7,996 bases of DNA, from positions 1-7,996 of the forward strand of contig JAHHSU010000052.1 of NCBI GenBank assembly GCA_020025035.1, given 5' to 3'. This document shows, one piece after another, positions 6,303 through 7,996 of this stretch. The stretch is from Thomasclavelia sp. GTDB taxonomy: Bacteria > Bacillota_I > Bacilli_A > Erysipelotrichales > Coprobacillaceae. The notes under the pieces were generated by a model, which worked only from the letters and a program-made list of their open reading frames with translations, had not been told where the DNA came from and did not search any database. A program made the translations under genes and the position numbers. Position 1 is the stretch's first letter. Each line of letters begins with the position of its first letter.

Positions 6303-6877
6303 TACATTGTCTCCAAAATAAAATGTCTATTTTTTAAAAAATACTCTATACCAGAAATAACAGATACAAACGTTGCCACCCATACTAAAATTGTATCCAT
6401 AGGAATATTCAAGAATGAAAATGGAATATTATTCAATAAAACAGCTATAATAGCTACCATTTGCATTACCGTCTTTGTTTTACCTAATAAACTAGCAGCA
6501 ATGACAACCTGATGTTGAATAGCTAATATGCGGATTGAATCCACAATAATATCCCTACAAATCATGATTGTGGGTACAATCATATGAATTTTCCCTATAC
6601 ATGCTAACAATATAATCATAGAATTTATTAATAGTTTATCTGCAATTGGATCCATAAATTTTCCAAAGGTTGTGATCAAATGTTTTTCTCTTGCAATTTT
6701 CCCATCAAAAAAATCAGTTACAGAAGCTAAAATAAATAAAACTAGGATAGTTAATTGATTAATAGGTAATGTAGTATCTAATATATTTATCTCTCCAGTG
6801 ATTGGATATATAAATAAAATAATAATAATTGGTACTAAAAGTATTCTAAATATAGTTAATTTATTGGGTAAGTTCAT
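6302..6877 (-). CDS. pgsA: CDP-diacylglycerol-glycerol-3-phosphate 3-phosphatidyltransferase
   Basis: The integral membrane enzyme that makes phosphatidylglycerol phosphate from CDP-diacylglycerol and glycerol-3-phosphate, the committed step toward phosphatidylglycerol and cardiolipin. The 191-aa protein has the complete CDP-alcohol phosphatidyltransferase signature: D55, D58-G59, A62-R63, G72, D76 and D80 at the exact family spacing. The N terminus MNLPNKLTIFRI is typical of PgsA. Several hydrophobic helices are visible, for example at about 9-26, 42-56, 83-104 and 133-150. The ATG follows AAAGGAG (6884-6890) by six bases, and this ribosome binding site lies in the last codons of rodZ, whose stop is only three bases before the start. 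The rodZ-pgsA-cinA-recA order is the standard one in Bacilli. Confidence 0.96.
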   Translation of the reverse strand: MNLPNKLTIFRILLVPIIIILFIYPITGEINILDTTLPINQLTILVLFILASVTDFFDGKIAREKHLITTFGKFMDPIADKLLINSMIILLACIGKIHMIVPTIMICRDIIVDSIRILAIQHQVVIAASLLGKTKTVMQMVAIIAVLLNNIPFSFLNIPMDTILVWVATFVSVISGIEYFLKNRHFILETM

Positions 6878-6880
6878 GAA

Positions 6881-7795
6881 TTACTCCTTTATGATATTAA
6901 ATATGATATCTTGAGGTGCGGGTTTTTCTTCATCTTGTGATAAGTCTACCTCTACTCCATTTATATAATAGTGATGATTAACGTTATTTCCATTTCTCAA
7001 CTCAATTTTTTGTGTAGTAGCTACGTCAAATTCAAGTACTACTTCTTGAAAAGGTTCATTACCACTTGGTCCATAAATTTGTGCTTTAAAATCTGGATAT
7101 ATTTGATCATTCACTGTTAATTGGGACCATGTTTTAGAGCCAAAATCTATCTTAAACTCAATTTTTTGTTCACTAGATGGTACAACAACATTAAACGTAT
7201 ATGGTGCAATTCTTTGAATAGATAATTTGGTTTTTTCATCAGTTTGCTCATTAGTATTACTATCACTAGATGTATCAGTATTTTCATTTATACTATCAAT
7301 TTGACCAACATCACCAATTACATGTGTATTAGAAGGTTCACTAAATGATGAGTTATCTAAACTTCTACTTAATTTTATACCATACCATACCATAACTACA
7401 ATAAATATAACTAGTAAGGCAATAATCACGTATCGTATAAAATGTAATCCTAGATGATTCTCATATACTTTTCTTGTAGGTGTATAACAAGATTTAACAT
7501 TTCTTTTACAATTAGAACTTTTTTTCGTAGTAGCACTCTTTAATTCATCTAGTTGAATCTCTCTTGTTAGCATTTCATACGATTCAATATATTTAGTTGA
7601 ATCAATATTTAAATAATTTGCATATTTTTTTAAATACATCTTTATGTATTGTTCATCACCTTTATACTTATGAAAATTACCCGCTTCTATATCTTTCAAT
7701 ACAGATATGGCTATATGTGTAGATTTACTAATGTCGTCTAATGATATGTTTCTTGCTTTTCTTTCTTCTAGCAAGGCTCTACCTAATTCCTCCAC
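6881..7795 (-). CDS. rodZ: RodZ-like helix-turn-helix membrane protein (YmfM)
   Basis: A bitopic membrane protein that in other bacteria links the MreB cytoskeleton to the wall elongation machinery. Its 304 residues show an N-terminal cytoplasmic HTH_25-type domain (about 1-75; LGRALLEERKARNISLDDIS, then a second helix set with YIKMYLKKYA), and a basic, cysteine-containing linker (86-110). One membrane helix (about 118-140, FIRYVIIALLVIFIVVMVWY) is followed by an extracellular Ser/Thr/Asn/Asp-rich linker (about 145-190) and a C-terminal beta-rich DUF4115-like domain (about 190-283). The start is a GTG at 7795, five bases after AGGAGGG. It is first in the operon ahead of pgsA, as ymfM is in B. 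subtilis, behind a strong promoter. The HTH is expected to bind MreB rather than DNA, although DNA binding has been reported for some YmfM proteins. Confidence 0.92.
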   Translation of the reverse strand: MEELGRALLEERKARNISLDDISKSTHIAISVLKDIEAGNFHKYKGDEQYIKMYLKKYANYLNIDSTKYIESYEMLTREIQLDELKSATTKKSSNCKRNVKSCYTPTRKVYENHLGLHFIRYVIIALLVIFIVVMVWYGIKLSRSLDNSSFSEPSNTHVIGDVGQIDSINENTDTSSDSNTNEQTDEKTKLSIQRIAPYTFNVVVPSSEQKIEFKIDFGSKTWSQLTVNDQIYPDFKAQIYGPSGNEPFQEVVLEFDVATTQKIELRNGNNVNHHYYINGVEVDLSQDEEKPAPQDIIFNIIKE

Positions 7796-7847
7796 AATGT
7801 CCCTCCTATCCTAATTAAATATAATTGCATTGTTAACGTTTTGATTA

Positions 7848-7877
7848 ATTATATCATATTTTAATTAAAATATACAA
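7848..7877 (-). promoter_or_regulatory. Strong extended -10 sigma-A promoter for rodZ-pgsA-pncC-recA
   Basis: On the minus strand a perfect TATAAT (7848-7853) is preceded by TGA (extended -10, 7854-7856), with TTGTAT (7872-7877) 18 bases upstream. The predicted start near 7841 gives a leader of about 45 bases. It is the best promoter in the window and probably drives the whole unit down to the recA terminator. The leader has no obvious hairpin regulator. Confidence 0.75.
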
Positions 7878-7878
7878 C

Positions 7879-7911
7879 CTACATAATAAAAATATCATGA
7901 TTATAATGTAG
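7879..7911. repeat. Imperfect inverted repeat upstream of the rodZ promoter
   Basis: The arms CTACAT (7879-7884) and ATGTAG (7906-7911) pair perfectly, and after one mismatch ATAA (7886-7889) pairs with TTAT (7901-7904). The dyad centre is at about 7895. It ends one base from the rodZ -35 box, a position suited to a regulator site, but the bases are AT-rich and it could be chance. The rest of the non-coding stretch 7912-7996 is A-rich on the plus strand and shows no gene. Confidence 0.35.
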
Positions 7912-7996
7912 TGTTACAATTGATGTGAGACAAATAAAAATAAAAAAAGAGAGAAAATCCTGTATAATTGAAGTAAGCAAAAATCAAATACGAAAG

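Noticed and set aside
7940..7968. Plus-strand TATAAT at 7963-7968 as a divergent promoter near the right edge
   Set aside because: The region 17 bases upstream is ATAAAA with no -35 likeness, the TG is not at extended -10 spacing, and no gene is visible before the window ends.

Overview
The window is a compact, AT-rich chromosomal segment in which every gene lies on the minus strand. Gene content and order match the rodZ(ymfM)-pgsA-cinA-recA-rny-ymdB-spoVS-miaB-ricA(ymcA)-cotE neighbourhood of Bacillus subtilis and relatives. The strong MiaB, SpoVS, YmdB and RNase Y similarity, Bacillus-type AGGAGG ribosome binding sites, and the spore genes spoVS and (partial) cotE point to an endospore-forming, low-GC member of the Bacilli. 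The B. subtilis neighbours pbpX (between recA and rny) and tdh-kbl (between spoVS and miaB) are absent. I cannot assign a genus. An AT-rich gut or marine lineage such as Turicibacter or Haloplasma would fit as well as an AT-rich Bacillales member.

Layout in the direction of transcription (right to left). (1) An untranslated region at 7796-7996 carries a strong extended -10 promoter. (2) A tightly packed unit follows: rodZ (cell-shape scaffold), pgsA (phosphatidylglycerol-phosphate synthase), a stand-alone pncC-type CinA C-terminal domain, and recA. It ends at a hairpin terminator at 4768-4799. (3) rny (RNase Y) has a likely promoter of its own and a hairpin terminator overlapping its stop codon. 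ymdB (phosphodiesterase) begins immediately after that hairpin. (4) spoVS has a close match to a mother-cell sigma-E promoter overlapping the ymdB stop codon, and its own terminator. (5) miaB and ricA overlap, have a candidate sigma-A promoter, and end at a 12-bp hairpin terminator. (6) The first ten codons of a cotE-like spore-coat gene run off the left edge.

Functionally the window joins envelope biogenesis (RodZ, PgsA), DNA recombination and repair (RecA) with NMN recycling (PncC), global mRNA decay (RNase Y and its specificity factor RicA), tRNA modification (MiaB) and sporulation (YmdB influence, SpoVS, CotE). RicA and RNase Y are known partners in B. subtilis, and RicA, YmdB and SpoVS all affect biofilm or sporulation decisions there.

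I see no mobile element, CRISPR array, tRNA or rRNA gene, and no convincing new system. The points worth a second look are regulatory (the sigma-E-like promoter for spoVS, the terminator between rny and ymdB, no visible LexA box for recA) and lineage-specific protein changes (a one-domain CinA, a RicA without the cysteine-bearing tail, and a RecA without the acidic tail and with an altered YGEGI motif).
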